Both the position numbers and the translations under genes were made by a program. A DNA stretch of 64,000 nt from Stramonita haemastoma (lineage: Eukaryota; Mollusca; Gastropoda; Neogastropoda; Muricidae), in the NCBI GenBank assembly GCA_030674155.1, contig CM060318.1, forward strand, positions 80,462,774-80,526,773. Direction: 5' to 3'. Shown in pieces: positions 22,758 through 34,046 of this stretch (position 1 is its first letter; each line of letters begins with the position of its first letter). Below the pieces are notes generated by a model that searched no databases, had not been told where the DNA came from, and saw nothing but the letters and a program-made list of their open reading frames with translations.

Positions 22758-25700
22758 CGTCTAGTGAGGACTGACAATCTGACTAGGCTAAAGACCTTGG
22801 GTGACGCAGACAAGGGAAGTCATCGCGGACAAGAAATGTAAATATCAGCATATCTGTGCCCTTTATAATAATAATAATAAAATGGAGGCTTATATAGCGC
22901 AAATTACCCCCCCCCCCCCAAAAAAAAAAAAAATTGGGCTAACCGCGCTGTACAATCAAATTAAACCCTTTGCCGTGGTTGGTTGTTTTTTTTTCTTTTT
23001 TTTTGGTGGTTGTCAAAATCGTATTTTTATCAGGAAAATCGTATTTTCGTATTTAAGGTAAAAATATTGTAAAAATATGATAAAATCGTACGGATAGGCA
23101 GGTCTGATGTACACATGTACGCCACTACTAAACATGTCAGTAGTACAGGTTGCAAAGTTTTCTCAGATCTACACTCTCAAGTCTCATACACACACAATGA
23201 CACAGCATTATGATAACTTCAATCAATAAAAATATAATAATAAATCAACAACTAGATTATTTCTGTCTTGTATATGACTATGAGTGCTTGGTTGAATTTG
23301 CTTGGGGTACATTTTTTCATAACAGGGACCAAACAATGGTCAATTTTTCTTAGATCCTTTGTCATTAGGCGTAGATAAAGCAATATTTACACAAATCAAT
23401 AATTTCTACAAGTCTTTTCGATAACCAGCTTCTCCTTGACAAAAAAAAGAGAAGCGTACTATTTAGTTTGATAAAAAGTCTCTAAAAGCGTAAAGCAGAC
23501 ATAGTTTTAGCCGGAAGATGGGTTTTCAGTTCAAGAAGGCTGTCATCGAGAAGCAGTGACATTGATGGTTATTTCTTCTCACTTTATGTAGGTAGCGGCA
23601 GCCAATTTTTTTTATAGCATATACATGCATGAAACTGGTATTTTTAAAAAGAACTTTTTAAAAGAAACACAATAAAAAAAAAATTAAGTCTCTATCTTTA
23701 TTCTTTCAAAAGTTATTGATGTCCAAAGATGACATAACATTTTCGGGTGTTTTCATAATATGAAAGCCATACTTTGAAAGGGCCTATTGTGCAAAGCACT
23801 GCAATCACATTCCTGCACATTTCTATACACAATGTCTGTAACACTGATAATCCCTACAAGAAACATCAACTCTCTATCTTGAAGGGAAAAAAAGATATAC
23901 TATGTTGAAAATGCCTAATCGTGTGATTGGCAGTCAGTTCAAATTGCACGATTGGCCATGTTTGAGGTCCAACAGGAAGGATAAGATGGCATCTTATGGT
24001 TACTTTTTTACATTGTTCAAAAGATATGTTAATATAGACTATGCCCAATTTTTTCTAAGGCTGTACTTGACCAAATGTTTCAAATATTGGGGTCTGATTT
24101 TGCTAAAAACCTTAAAATGCCCTGCGACGGACCAAAATACAGTACACAGTAGATTTTTTGTCAATAACTTTTGAACCTGTAGAGATACTGACTTGAAATT
24201 TGGTGATGTAAAACATGGTTTTATATGCTATTAAAAAATGCATTTGTTGAATTTGTTCATCCATTACATAATGTAATTTTGGATTCAAAATGGCCGCCAA
24301 GTGCCCAAAAATGTGGCGAACATTCTAGAGAAATGTTATGAAACATCAAATTTTATCAAAATTATGCAAACAGTGGACCCAGCTGTTCAACATAAACTGG
24401 CTCAGACAGAAATCTATCTCTCTGTGACTTATCCTAAAGAAGTTGCACATTTTCTTCTTCCTTAATGAGATGATACTGCAACCTTGAAAGTTCAGCATCC
24501 GGAATGAGTTGACTGAGAAATGAAGCTGTTTCATCAAATGTCTTCCCACCCTCTTGCTTCAGTACCAATAACTGAATCAGCAGATGATTGGAAATCTCTA
24601 CAACAGGCACCTTTGGACAACGACCTTTTCCAGTAGCCAGAAAAATGGACCCCAGCTTGCTCAGTTGACTTCCATCAGTGTGTCAGCATTTCAGGGAATA
24701 AAAAATAAATTTAAAAAACAATAATTAAAAATAAAAGAAAACCAGCAAAAAAACTGTAATTAGTGTAAAAGAATTTCAAAAGGCAAAACTGCCAAAAGGT
24801 TTAAAAGAAATCTGATAACAAGAATAGACAAACAATAGGAGTGACAACTGAACAACTTGTGTGTGTGGGGGGGGGGGGGTTGTTCTCCTAATGTATTGTG
24901 AATACTCTTTCTTTTTTCTTTTTTCTACCATCCATTGTGTTAGGATTTTTGTTGTGAGTATTTTTCACACGCCCATATCTGCAAGCATTGGTTTTGTCAA
25001 ATTTCATGTACCCCTTGGGGGGTTTTCTTGAAATAAAATTTTGAAAATTGAAATTTTGAAAATTGAAATTTGAAATAAACTGACACACATAGGGAAATTT
25101 ATAAACATCTCATTAGTATCAGAACTGTGGTATTGGGGATGGTATCTATCAATGTAGATGTGTCACATATTTTTGTAAAGTCACTGAAGGTTAAAATTAC
25201 CCAATATATAACACAATTTTACTTTTAACGGTGTTGACTTCTTTATCCTTTTCTTAAAATCACAATTAAAATAGTAGCCTAAGTGGATTCTGCCTTTTTT
25301 TAATATCTCGAAATAGTATAAAACCAATCAACAGAAAATAAAAGTAAAGTACTAATTCAAGTAGTAAAGATAGTGAACCCTCAAATGAGTCAAAACAAAA
25401 AAACATAATAATGGAAACTCTGAAAAGGAGAATGACTGGGGAAAATGAAAAGGAGAATGACTGGGGAAAATGAAAAGAAAAGACTATGGCTATTAGATAC
25501 ACTGCATAAATCACAAAGAGCAAGCTTACTTGTGGTACTACTGTGCTGAAACTAAACCTGCTTCAGTTCAAGTTACTAAAAAAGAAATTCATTCAAACAC
25601 TGATATGGCATTTTAGTGATTTACTACTCAGGCTGCATAAAATATTCCAAGTCATGCAGCCCCCCCCAAAAAAAACAACAACAACAACAACAACAACAAA

Positions 25701-27840
25701 AAACAAAAATGAAAACTGTAACAAACTTAAACTTTTAATTCATCAATCATAAATGAAACCGTGACCTAAACTGGTTCTAATAAATCCCCCCAAAACAGAA
25801 GCAACGACCGACGTTTGTTTCACGAAGAAGTGAATCGCGATCTCGGGATTACCTCCTCTTGGTTAGACCGGTCACTCAATAAAACGTACAATAACACACC
25901 TATTTCACTATACGACCTTAAAAAAAAAAAGTTTGAATATAAGTATGTTTAAAATATCTGATTTTATAAGCATCATAAATTTAAGAAGTAATTTCGTGAA
26001 AATATCCAAGGAAATCGGACACGTTTTCTTCTTTCCGGTTTGCGCATGCCCGATCGTCTTCGACGATCGTATCTACCCTTTTCAAAGTCTTCGTTTTTAA
26101 TGATCTAATGAATTTTTTTTCAAACTACGCGACCCGTGTCTAAATAAACAATAACATTAATGATCTACAATCACAAATTTATCATATCTACCCAGTAAAT
26201 CGAGAAAATCGTCGATTTTCGACATGATCGTTTCGCAGCGATCGTTCGTTCTTGCCTCCATGTTTCTGATCTTTCCAAGATTTGAAAACTATGTTTTGGT
26301 TGGTTTGCTTATGTAGGACAGCCCATGAATACATTAACCCATTTACAAATTAGAACCAATAGGTGGTCTTGTTTCATTTTCGCCTGTGGTATTGACTATT
26401 TTAAGCTACAGGTTCTTTAGAACTTGCCGACGAAGATTGTGTGCCGCAAAAAAACGGAATTTTTGCAAAAACTAATCCATAAATCAATAATTATGTACCC
26501 ATTTCAGTATTATAGCATAAATACTGAACACAGTGATACCTGTTATAGCACAGTTGATTGTATATCGCGAATGCTCGGGGAACTTAAAGTGGGCATGTCT
26601 TTTTGAAGCTTTGTCCGTGTTCGTGAAAATGGCGGCCGCGCAGCGTTTTTTTAGCGGAACACACACCTCATTCACGCACTTCGCGTATTCATCTCAGATC
26701 AGTCACAGAAATAAAAATGCACTCAATCAAAAGAAAAAGATCGAACTTTATTTTGATATATAAAAAAATTTAATCAGTACAACAGAAGCAGAGTAATAAA
26801 GAAGTGAAAAGATCGAAAAACAGCCATTTTTCAGCTGTGATGACGGGATATGCCGGGGGCTGCCGCTACCTACTTTATGGATGCACATTTACAGCAAATA
26901 TTTCCAAAGCCAGATCATTTTCATTATTAAAAATTCCTCTTTACATGATTGATATAGGCTGGAAAAATCCACTTCTTGAAAGAGAAGGAATCGAGTTTTA
27001 GTGTTGATATCCAGTGGGCTGGTGGTTGAATTTTCTTGAAGGTCAAAAATGTCACAGGTTACCCTATACAGCTAGCCTATAGGCCTAGGCTGAACAAATC
27101 CATTTCTTGAAAGAGAAGGATGGGTTTGACTTTGAGTTTACTGTAGTGTTAGTGTTGATATCCACAATCCAGGCTGGTGGTTGAATTTTCTTGGGTGTCA
27201 AAAACGCCACAGGTTACCCTAATGGGCAACAGTCAACCCTGAGATTGACCGAGAGGAGATCAGTTGACTAATCTAACTTTAACATGTGAACAATGAACAA
27301 AATAACAAAAAATCTTTCAAGTGGGTTGGAGAAGGGGAGCTTTCTCCTTTTCAGCATTTTTTTTTTAGGTGTTCTTCAGTGTCATTCATATCATAGGTCG
27401 ATCTATGCTTACTGTTGTTAATTCACTTTTAAACTTGTATTCCCATGAGTAAGAAGTCTCAATGACTGTCTCAATTTCTGTCAAACATTAATCTGCAAAA
27501 TTTAATTGGGTGCCATCTACACACTACACAGTGAATTAGGCCTAGCCTAGGCAGTAGGCTACAGCTTACCAACTCCATCCACCCAATTTCTCTTTTTGTC
27601 TAACATCTTTAGGCCTATCCTTCAATACCGCTAGGCCTGCTTTACTGTAAATAGAAGAAATGAGCCTTCGTGAGCTCATAACCACGTGGCCGCTTAAAAA
27701 AAATCAAGACAAAATCGTTAGTTCGAGAAACTATAATATTTAGTTAATTATATATCATTTACAGAAAATTCATGTTGACACCATAATTTTAAACAATACA
27801 ATGAAAGAAATATAAGAACACGAATGAATTTACAAACCAT
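14259..27840 (-). CDS. SNU13: SNU13/NHP2L1, 15.5K U4 snRNP and box C/D snoRNP protein
   Basis: SNU13 binds kink-turns in U4 snRNA and box C/D snoRNAs and nucleates assembly of the tri-snRNP and snoRNPs in the nucleus. Coding exons (minus, in order): 27840-27838 (ATG only, tentative), 19975-19855, 17820-17717, 15935-15902, 14383-14259. Junction phases 0, 1, 0 and 1 all agree, giving 387 nt, that is 128 codons plus stop, the human length. Family blocks are intact: [28 protein letters not shown] (the L7Ae kink-turn binding motif), [39 protein letters not shown] and [12 protein letters not shown]; it ends SIEKLLI. Exon 1 is inferred: exon 2 starts in phase 0 at the second codon, and 27838-27840 is an ATG followed at once by gtttgt in a CpG-containing region. 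Introns carry SINEs, an RT relic and a TIR element. Confidence 0.93.
14615..15569. mobile_element. TIR DNA element with internal SINE, in SNU13 intron 4
   Basis: The left end is CAGGGTTCGCG and the right end is the reverse complement CGCGAACCCTG, an 11-bp perfect match. The flanks (ttactata / ctatatga) do not give a clean target duplication, so the superfamily is unassigned. A family A SINE fragment (15066-15222) lies inside. The body, with its SINE, recurs at 21400-22170 without these ends. No transposase frame is seen. Confidence 0.6.
16150..17227 (+). pseudogene. CR1/L2-like reverse transcriptase relic in SNU13 intron 3
   Basis: Collinear RT blocks appear in shifting frames: [42 protein letters not shown] (16320-16366), [19 protein letters not shown] (16513-16570), a YSDD catalytic motif near 16600, [29 protein letters not shown] and a C-terminal MSKSKTAL. 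Frame shifts near 16590, 16750 and 16950 show that it is dead. It lies antisense to SNU13. Confidence 0.85.
17290..17360. repeat. GA/G-rich low-complexity patch
   Basis: GA dinucleotides run into G runs. The surrounding SNU13 intron sequence shows nothing else. Confidence 0.7.
17821..18660. other. SNU13 intron 2, left part; nothing recognised
   Basis: A/T-rich intron sequence with a small repeated motif, TTTGAACTTCC...AAAGATAAA and similar, near 18160 and 18240. No nested gene is seen. Confidence 0.4.
18670..18958 (+). repeat. Chimeric tRNA/5S-rRNA SINE, copy 1
   Basis: The head is a tRNA-like A-box region (GGATAGCTAGGTGGTCAGAG). It is followed directly by 5S rRNA sequence: AAGTTAAGCAGCGTCGAGCG (5S A-box region), then GGTTACCAGT and GATGGGTGAC (5S C-box region). 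The body has CCCCCCAGCTGTAAATGG, CAGGGAAGGTAAAGCAGCGAG and CTCAATATGCTGGCC, and ends ACCTTTACC. No tRNA B box is present. Copy 2 lies at 35647. Confidence 0.8.
18959..19854. other. SNU13 intron 2, right part; nothing recognised
   Basis: No repeat family or nested frame is recognised before exon 2. Confidence 0.4.
20660..21195. repeat. Satellite-like triplication in SNU13 intron 1
   Basis: About three diverged copies of a 155-185 bp unit begin near 20668, 20851 and 21007. Each has AATGTTAATAGAATG, TTTAAGATGGT, GTTTTGA and TTTCCATGTCACAACC. The A/T content is high and no frame is conserved. Confidence 0.75.
21400..22170 (+). repeat. Second copy of the 14615-15569 element body, without TIRs
   Basis: The order of blocks matches copy 1: GAGTTGCCATTTCAGAGATA, GTCCCCAGAAAATAAAATC, CGTGCTGCTGCCACTCGC, the family A SINE fragment (21843-21945), CCCCATTTACTCATTGTGAA and GTTGGCGCCAAAG. 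Both terminal inverted repeats are missing. Confidence 0.75.
22165..23110. repeat. Microsatellite block flanked by direct repeats
   Basis: GT repeats (22478-22602) are followed by GAGAGACTCG units, another GT run (22666-22693) and a GA run (22696-22757). The flanks are direct repeats of each other: GGAAGTAATCGCGGACAAG...TCGTACGGGTAGGCAGGTCTGA at 22180-22362 and 22815-23106. The second copy also contains a stretch of the TATATAGCGC...GCGCTGTACAA type found at LINE/SINE 3' ends. Confidence 0.8.
23107..24360. other. SNU13 intron 1; no gene seen
   Basis: A/T-rich sequence. 24110-24330 has the look of a TE 3' UTR (AATAACTTTTGAACCTGTAGAG, TCAAAATGGCCGCCA). Confidence 0.4.
24364..24665 (-). pseudogene. 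TE-like coding relic, about 95 codons with one stop
   Basis: On the minus strand one frame stays open apart from a single [23 protein letters not shown], then [39 protein letters not shown], stop, then [19 protein letters not shown]. The residue mix is that of a real folded protein, unlike the surrounding noise. I do not recognise the family. The adjacent repeat-like sequence suggests a transposon origin. Confidence 0.4.
24666..25780. other. SNU13 intron 1; no gene seen
   Basis: A/T-rich. Contains a G run (24867-24880), small tandem duplications (AAATTTTGAAAATTG near 25036; GAATGACTGGGGAAAATGAAAAG near 25435) and an ACA-type run (25674-25700). Confidence 0.4.
25795..26290. other. CpG-containing segment without a recognised gene
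   Basis: CpG and TCGA-type motifs are clustered, including a palindromic CGATCGTCTTCGACGATCG (26051-26069). A donor-like AGGAG|gtaatc lies on the minus strand near 25856, but no start codon precedes it. Confidence 0.35.
26624..26645. promoter_or_regulatory. YY1-like AAAATGGCGGC motif
   Basis: GTGAAAATGGCGGCCGCG resembles the YY1 core AANATGGCGGC, often found over transcription starts. It lies in a CpG-rich patch about 1.2 kb inside the proposed SNU13 exon 1 on the other strand. The role is unproven. Confidence 0.3.
26950..27225. repeat. Two-copy tandem duplication (about 135 bp)
   Basis: TTCTTGAAAGAGAAGGA...GTGTTGATATCCA...GCTGGTGGTTGAATTTTC...CCACAGGTTACCCTA occurs at 26958-27067 and again at 27103-27222. 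27226-27835 shows nothing recognisable. Confidence 0.8.
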
Positions 27841-27905
27841 GATGTTTCCTTTTGGTACACTGTGTCCGACAAAACTGAAAGCTGTCTGAGCGATGGCCTA
27901 GGCGT
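27838..27905 (-). promoter_or_regulatory. Candidate SNU13 first exon / 5' UTR
   Basis: On the minus strand the 5' UTR would end AGGAAACATC just before ATG, with donor gtttgt immediately after. The joined product starts MANEQVNSK, the same length as human MTEADVNPK. No transcript evidence is available, so the exact start is uncertain. Confidence 0.45.
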
Positions 27906-28079
27906 TGTACACACGTGCAATGGCGGGGCAAGCAGTAAGCTATCGCTATTCACCGGAAATAGGCATAGGGCATGGTTCCGTATTGGCTACACACCGGTAT
28001 TAATGTTGATTGCTATTTTCATATATTTTTACTCTTGCGTTTGCACTGCACGTACTAAGGCATCCACAGAAATAAAAAG

Positions 28080-28560
28080 CACTTTTTCAGAAAGACTAGC
28101 CCCTGACTCAAAACTCTGTTGATTTTTCACAAATTTGGTAGGTTTGAACTTTTAAAAAATTTTCAGTGAACACTGTACCCCCTCACTCCTTTGTCCTCTG
28201 CTGGCTTCCTAACCCCAATATGCATGCGCAGGTCAAGTGTTTATTTTTTTTTTATTAATCATATGCTTTTTTTCATCCGGTCCCCGTGTGTGTTTGCAGT
28301 TTTGTAAGTATTGTCATCTGTTCCCACCGGCACACGATGGCCTACTCTTACGAAAAGCGGAACAGGATTTAACGTGTGCGCAAGATGTTCTGCCTGCCTG
28401 CGTTCGCACACGGGGCCTCGGTTTAAAGTCTCATCCCAATGTAGGAACACAAGCAATCCTCAGTTTATGATCATTTACAATTTTCTCATGACTACCTGGT
28501 ATTGCTCTACTCCTCAATCCCCAAAACAAGTGCACAGTGCATTTTTTTTTTAATATACTA
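28080..28560 (-). repeat. Dispersed repeat C interrupted by SINE family A
   Basis: Repeat C (28088-28210 and 28440-28560, minus) is split by a minus-strand family A SINE (28257-28436), recognisable by TGTTCCCACCGGCACACGATGG. A further diverged piece of C follows at 28740-28860 on the plus strand. Confidence 0.7.
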
Positions 28561-28966
28561 CTTGACTCCAAAAATAATACCTGAGTTTAACCTGATTTCT
28601 CCTCCACAGTTCTTGTGAATCTAGGTTACACTCCAGTATTAGCTTCGAGTTCATTGTATTGTGTAATTGTATTCATTGTATTGAGTTTATTGTATTGTAT
28701 TAGGGTGCCAGTGGGAAAATTTCGTGTTGAATTTCATATATTTTTCTAAGTATGAAAAAATGCACTACACGCTTGTTTTGGGGATTGAGAAGATAGATCA
28801 ATGCCAGGCAGTTACAAGAAAGTTTGAAATTATCATCAACTCAAGATTACTTTTCTTCCTTAAATAATGGGGAAACTCCACTACGAACTGGGAAACTCCC
28901 CTAAGGCCATAGTTACAGGGAAACTGGTTAGGCTACAGCATTTTGCTGCAGTCAATTTTGCCAGCC

Positions 28967-29765
28967 TGGGTGAAAAATGCTGCCTGGCTGAATTACTCTG
29001 TGGCATCACTGATGATGGCTGTGTGTGGCCATAGGCCTAAAAGAGCGGGTAACCTCATCCCTAACGTCGGTTTTCCAGGTTGACAGAAAGGAAAATAATC
29101 AAGAAAAACTTATTTATGGTGCTTCAAAAATTCTGACTACACAAACTAGTAAATTGACCCTTCCCGATTACATTCCAGTGGTTTTGATAAAAGTTTTTTT
29201 GGGGATTTTACCTAAAAACACTTTTTATGTTCAACTATTTTCTGTCAACCCGTGGGGCGTGGGGCAGAGTCTCAGTCCCGGTGGCAGCCTTGTTTTTGCG
29301 TCACTCGAAGTCTCGGGGTGACCACATTGTCAGAGAGAGATGGCCGTCAAACTCCAGAAAGCCTGATTGACTATGGTCGCTCTGACTGATCCCTTCTACT
29401 GATAAAGAGACCGCCCATCAAAACTCCAGAAGGCCAGGTTTACTATGGCCTCAGGCTACAGTAAACCGGCCTGGAGTTTTTGAGGGGCTGTCTCTTTATC
29501 AGTAGAAATCCGTCAAAGCGGCCATAGTCAACCAGGCTTTCTGGAGTTTGAGGGCTGTCTCTTTCTGACAATGTGGTCACCCCGAGACTGGATGCCAAAA
29601 TGGGGCTGCCACAGCGACTGAGACTCCACCCACTCCCCACCACCCCATGCCCCACCCAAAATCCACAGAAAATAGTTCCACATAAAAAGTGTTTTTAGGT
29701 AAAATGCCCCCCACAAAACTTTTATAAAAACCACTGGAATGTAATCGGGAAGGGTCAATTTACTA
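28967..29765. mobile_element. Fold-back element, copy 2
   Basis: Outer arms 29087-29245 and 29655-29763 match those of the element at 4493-5129. The core is itself nearly fully palindromic around 29440: GTCAAACTCCAGAAAGCC pairs with GGCTTTCTGGAGTTTGA, and CTACTGATAAAGAGAC with GTCTCTTTATCAGTAG. The whole could form an imperfect hairpin of about 340 bp per arm. The leftmost 75 bp match 4405-4480. Confidence 0.75.
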
Positions 29766-30064
29766 GGTTTTTTTTATGTTTCTATTCAATCCAACAGTGT
29801 ATGCATTCTATAAGCAAATAAGGAGAAATTTTGTATCATCATGGAATGATTTTTTCAATCCAAAAAAAAAAAAAGGAAATGCATAAACTTTGTTTCAATC
29901 AATAAAATATAAAAAAAAAATAAGGAGAAACAAAAAAGCTTTTTCTACTGGCTGACATAAAAAATTGAAACTACTTTTCTATGACACACATAGGAATGTG
30001 CATGATGCTAATGCATAAGATCAAGCTCACATTAACATGTGAATGTCACAGGATCTGAAATATA

Positions 30065-30231
<167 letters not shown>

Positions 30232-30370
30232 ATGTTAACTATTTTCTGTGGATTTTGGGTGGGGCTGGGGCGTAGGTGGAGTCTCAGTGGCTGGGGCAGC
30301 CCCGTTTTGGCATCACAGTCTGGGGTGACCACATTGTCAGAAAGAGACGGCCCTCAAACTCCAGAAAGCC
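30232..30370 (+). repeat. Fold-back element fragment
   Basis: AACTATTTTCTGTGGATTTTGGGTGGGG...CCAGAAAGCCTGG matches the inner arm of the 28967-29765 element. It is cut on the left by the CA repeat and on the right by a SINE. Confidence 0.7.
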
Positions 30371-30540
30371 TGGAGAACATCTTGTGCACATGTTAAATCC
30401 TGTTCCGCTTTTCTTAAGAGTAGGCCATCATGTGCCAGTGGGAATAGATGACATTTACAAAACTGCATACACATGGGGACTAGATATAAAAAAGCACAAA
30501 AGTGCTTATCCCATTATCCTCGATATAAAAGAATAAATAA
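30371..30540 (+). repeat. SINE family A, 5'-truncated
   Basis: Contains GAACATCTTGTGCACATGTT, GTAGGCCATCATGTGCCAGT and the tail TCGATATAAAAGAATAAA. The tRNA head is lost. Confidence 0.85.
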
Positions 30541-30610
30541 AAATAATAAAATAATAAATAGATAAAAATACACACACACACACTTGCAATTTATTTGTAC
30601 CAAAAATGTG

Positions 30611-30612
<2 letters not shown>

Positions 30613-30699
<87 letters not shown>

Positions 30700-30742
30700 G
30701 TGTGTGTGTGTGTGTGTCTGTGTGTGTGTGTGTGTGTGTGTG
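30613..30742. repeat. (GT)n microsatellite
   Basis: More than 60 GT dinucleotides with two interruptions. Confidence 0.95.
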
Positions 30743-30769
30743 GTGCACACTGTGGTGAGTGTTTGTGAT

Positions 30770-30912
30770 ATTTTTATTTGAAGGGTATAACATATAATGT
30801 TTGAACAAACATGAAATGTAGCTGTCTTGAGTCTTTTGATTATGATATGCCTGTCAGTATGGTAATTGCCCTTCAGGGATGATTAAAGTGTTTTTGACTT
30901 GACTTGACTATG
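30770..30912 (+). repeat. Non-LTR 3' tail ending in (TTGAC)n
   Basis: The segment ends TTCAGGGATGATTAAAGTG then TTTTTGACTTGACTTGACT. The same pentamer tail closes the relic at 33440-33958, so both look like 3' ends of one LINE family or of SINEs that use it. Confidence 0.5.
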
Positions 30913-30959
30913 GTATTGACCGCACATGCATATTTTGTTTAGGAAGCTAGCAGACAGCA

Positions 30960-31065
30960 AAAAACAGTGTTTGCTGAAAATAAAATGAAAAAAAGTTCAA
31001 ACCCACCAAATCTGTGAAAAATCATACGAGTTTTGAGTCAGAGGCCAGTTTTTCACTAAAAGTGG
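30960..31065 (+). repeat. Dispersed repeat C fragment
   Basis: GTTTGCTGAAAAT...GTTCAAACCCACCAAATCTG...TTTTGAGTCAGAGGCCAG matches 3636-3715. Confidence 0.6.
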
Positions 31066-31367
31066 TCTTCATTTCTTTGGATGCCTTTGTGCCTAGGGTA
31101 TGTTAATAAGAGTCAATAAGAAACGAAAGAAGTGCCAATTTCTAACACAGGTGTGCAGCCGTATGAGGGGAAGTAATGCAGAGAGACAAAATTGTTCAGC
31201 AGACGATAGGATAGGCCTACTGGAGTCCCATTAGGTTAGCCTACAGAGAATACGTTGTAGCCGAAAGTAGCCTACACTGTCAAAGACTTGCTCACCAGTA
31301 TCACTAACATACAGGGTGTTGTTATTAATGAACTGACGCAAGCTAGCTGGCAACTGTCTTTACAAAC

Positions 31368-33054
31368 ATGATGGAGGATCAAGTCGTAGCAGAGCCCGAA
31401 GTTCAGAATCAAAGTGACGATGAAGTACGTAAACCGCTGCCTACTTTCTTTTTACCTCACATCTTCACTTTTCTTAATCCCGCCCTTAACACCTTGATGA
31501 ATCGCTAGGCTGTTGCACATATTTTTTTAAGCATGTGTTTTTAGCAACTTGAAGCTGACAGAGCTGAAGAAGAAGAGCCAATCTTTCCTCAGATTGCAGT
31601 CTCGATACACTTTTTTTGTGTTCATGTTAGCATACCAGTCATAGCTAATCAGCTCCTGCACAAAGGCATGTTGCGCACTGGACTTCAGTTTATTTTGTCA
31701 TCCAAAAGACCAGCACTTAAACTTCTACTTTCCACGTAGTCAGAATGCGGCTACCTTAATGATGGGCAAAAATGGTCAAATATGCAAACAATTGAAACAT
31801 GTTACCATAGGTGAACCTTACACACTACACAGTTACAGCTTTAGGAGGAACAAAATAATTTTTAAACAAAAAAAAACCCACCCAAAAGACTTCAACAAAA
31901 AAAACCAAACAAGAGAAACTAAAGAAAGAAACAAAAAATATACCCCAAATGGTCTCATGGATGAGGGTATGGCAAAGTATATTTGGACAGGTTGTCCTGC
32001 TTCTAAATCTAGATCCATGTTTTACCTTTAAACTACCAATCCACATGCAGTTTTCCCATGTTACTCCAATGAGGGCCATTTAAGGTGGTAAAGTAGTCGC
32101 TGGATTTTTGACAGTTTGCTCTGTTCCCTTACAAAATTAGAACTTAGACAGTTAGAGGTAGAACTGTCAAAAGTCCCCATAATATTTGATATTACTGATT
32201 GGCTAATGGTTGTGCAGAGGTGAACATTACATATAAGTAAAGGTACTTTTGTAGATCAAGATTTAAATTGGTGTCATAGAGTGGGGGTGGGAGCTCCTCG
32301 GCTAGAGCTCTTGAGATTTTGCGATACATAGACTGTTTTTGCCCACCATTAAGGTAACTGCATTCTTACTTTGGGGATGATGTTGAAATATGACACCAGT
32401 GTGCACCTGTTCAAATAGATACACAATGGCCTACTCTTCTGAATGGTGAAGCAGGTTTTAACATTCATGCAAGCTGTACTGCATGCATGTGCAGTCAAGA
32501 CCTTGGGCTATAGTCTCATCCCAAGTACTTGCAGGGAAGTGGATTCGGTACTGATTCTATCTCCATTGGGGAAAATCCTTTGAATGGGTGCCTAGTGTTA
32601 AATCAAACCTGGGCAATCAGATCACTAGTTGAGGGCCATGCTCTAAGCACTGAGCTATTGAGTCATCCCCCATAGGCATCAAATATATATTAAGAATTGT
32701 TTGAAAATGATGTATTACTTTGCTTGATTTTTTTTCATGTGTGTGTGTTTGTGTGTGTGCTTTTTAAAATTCATTTTGTTTCAAGGGTAATGGAATAAGC
32801 ACTCATGTGCTCTTTTACATCCAGTCCTGGTGTGTATGCAGTTTTGTAAATTTTGTCATCCATTCCCACCGGCACACAATGGCCTACTCTTTGGTAAAAC
32901 TAAAAGCAGAATGGGTTTCAACATGTGTGCAAGTTGTTCTACATGCATTCACTCATGGGACCTTGGTTTATAGTCTCATCTGAAGGACTTTTAGGGGAAG
33001 AGGAGTCAGCACTGATGTTAATTTAATAAGAGGAAGAATCCTCTTGAATAAGAT

Positions 33055-33123
<69 letters not shown>

Positions 33124-33957
33124 CTCATGAGAATTTTGTAATATGCCTTCTTTTGGGGGTGGGGGATTTTCTGTTCATATTGTAGTTGTTATAGCATGGT
33201 AGGAATGGTCTAGTGAATTATTTCTTTGTCATTGTGCAGGAATCATTTTTCCAGGACATTGACCAACTACAAAACCATGGAATAGTAAGTATTCATACTA
33301 CATACAAACAGGAGGCTTTTAGTTCTATTTGAATTGTTGTTGATATGGAGATTGTGTTTTGTGTTTGTTTTTTGTTGACTGTTTTTGTTTCTCCCCCCCC
33401 CCCCTCCTCCACACACACACACAACACATGCACATAAATTTGCTGTAAAAAAACAAAACAGGCCTACCCATAGACTATTTCTGCCCAAGCCCCATAATAA
33501 TCTCTATAAATCAAGCCTTGCTTATTCAGGAAGAACACTGTGGAATAATCTACCTTCTTTTCTAAAATCAGTTCCTTCAAAACAAATGTTTAAGAAACTT
33601 TAGAAGAAACATGTGATGGACAAACTGTAAGTCCACCTTTATGTTCAATACTACCTCACATTTAGCTGCTTGTTGTTATTCATACCCATGTTGTTTTGTA
33701 TTTCTGTTATTTGTCTGTATGACTTGAGCTTATGTTGTACTGTCTTGGGTTTGTTTTATCTTGTGAGATTTGTCTGGAAGGAAATCCTCATTTATTTTAG
33801 TTTTTTCGACAAAGGTTGATATTTTCTTTGAATGTTTTAGAAGTCAATTTTCTTGATTTATTTTGTGTGTGTGAGGGCAGGATGAAAAAAAAGTTGTGTA
33901 AACTTAATCTATTACCCTCAATAGAGATCATTTTGACTTGACTTGACTTGACTTGAC

Positions 33958-34046
<89 letters not shown>

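Noticed and set aside
24400..24660. Last exon of a host gene on the minus strand
   Set aside because: An internal stop, no convincing acceptor and repeat-like flanks favour a transposon relic.
26629..26763. Short frame starting ATGGCGGCCGCGCAGCG as a new gene's first exon
   Set aside because: No donor or downstream plus-strand exon could be linked before DMC1; kept only as a YY1-like motif.
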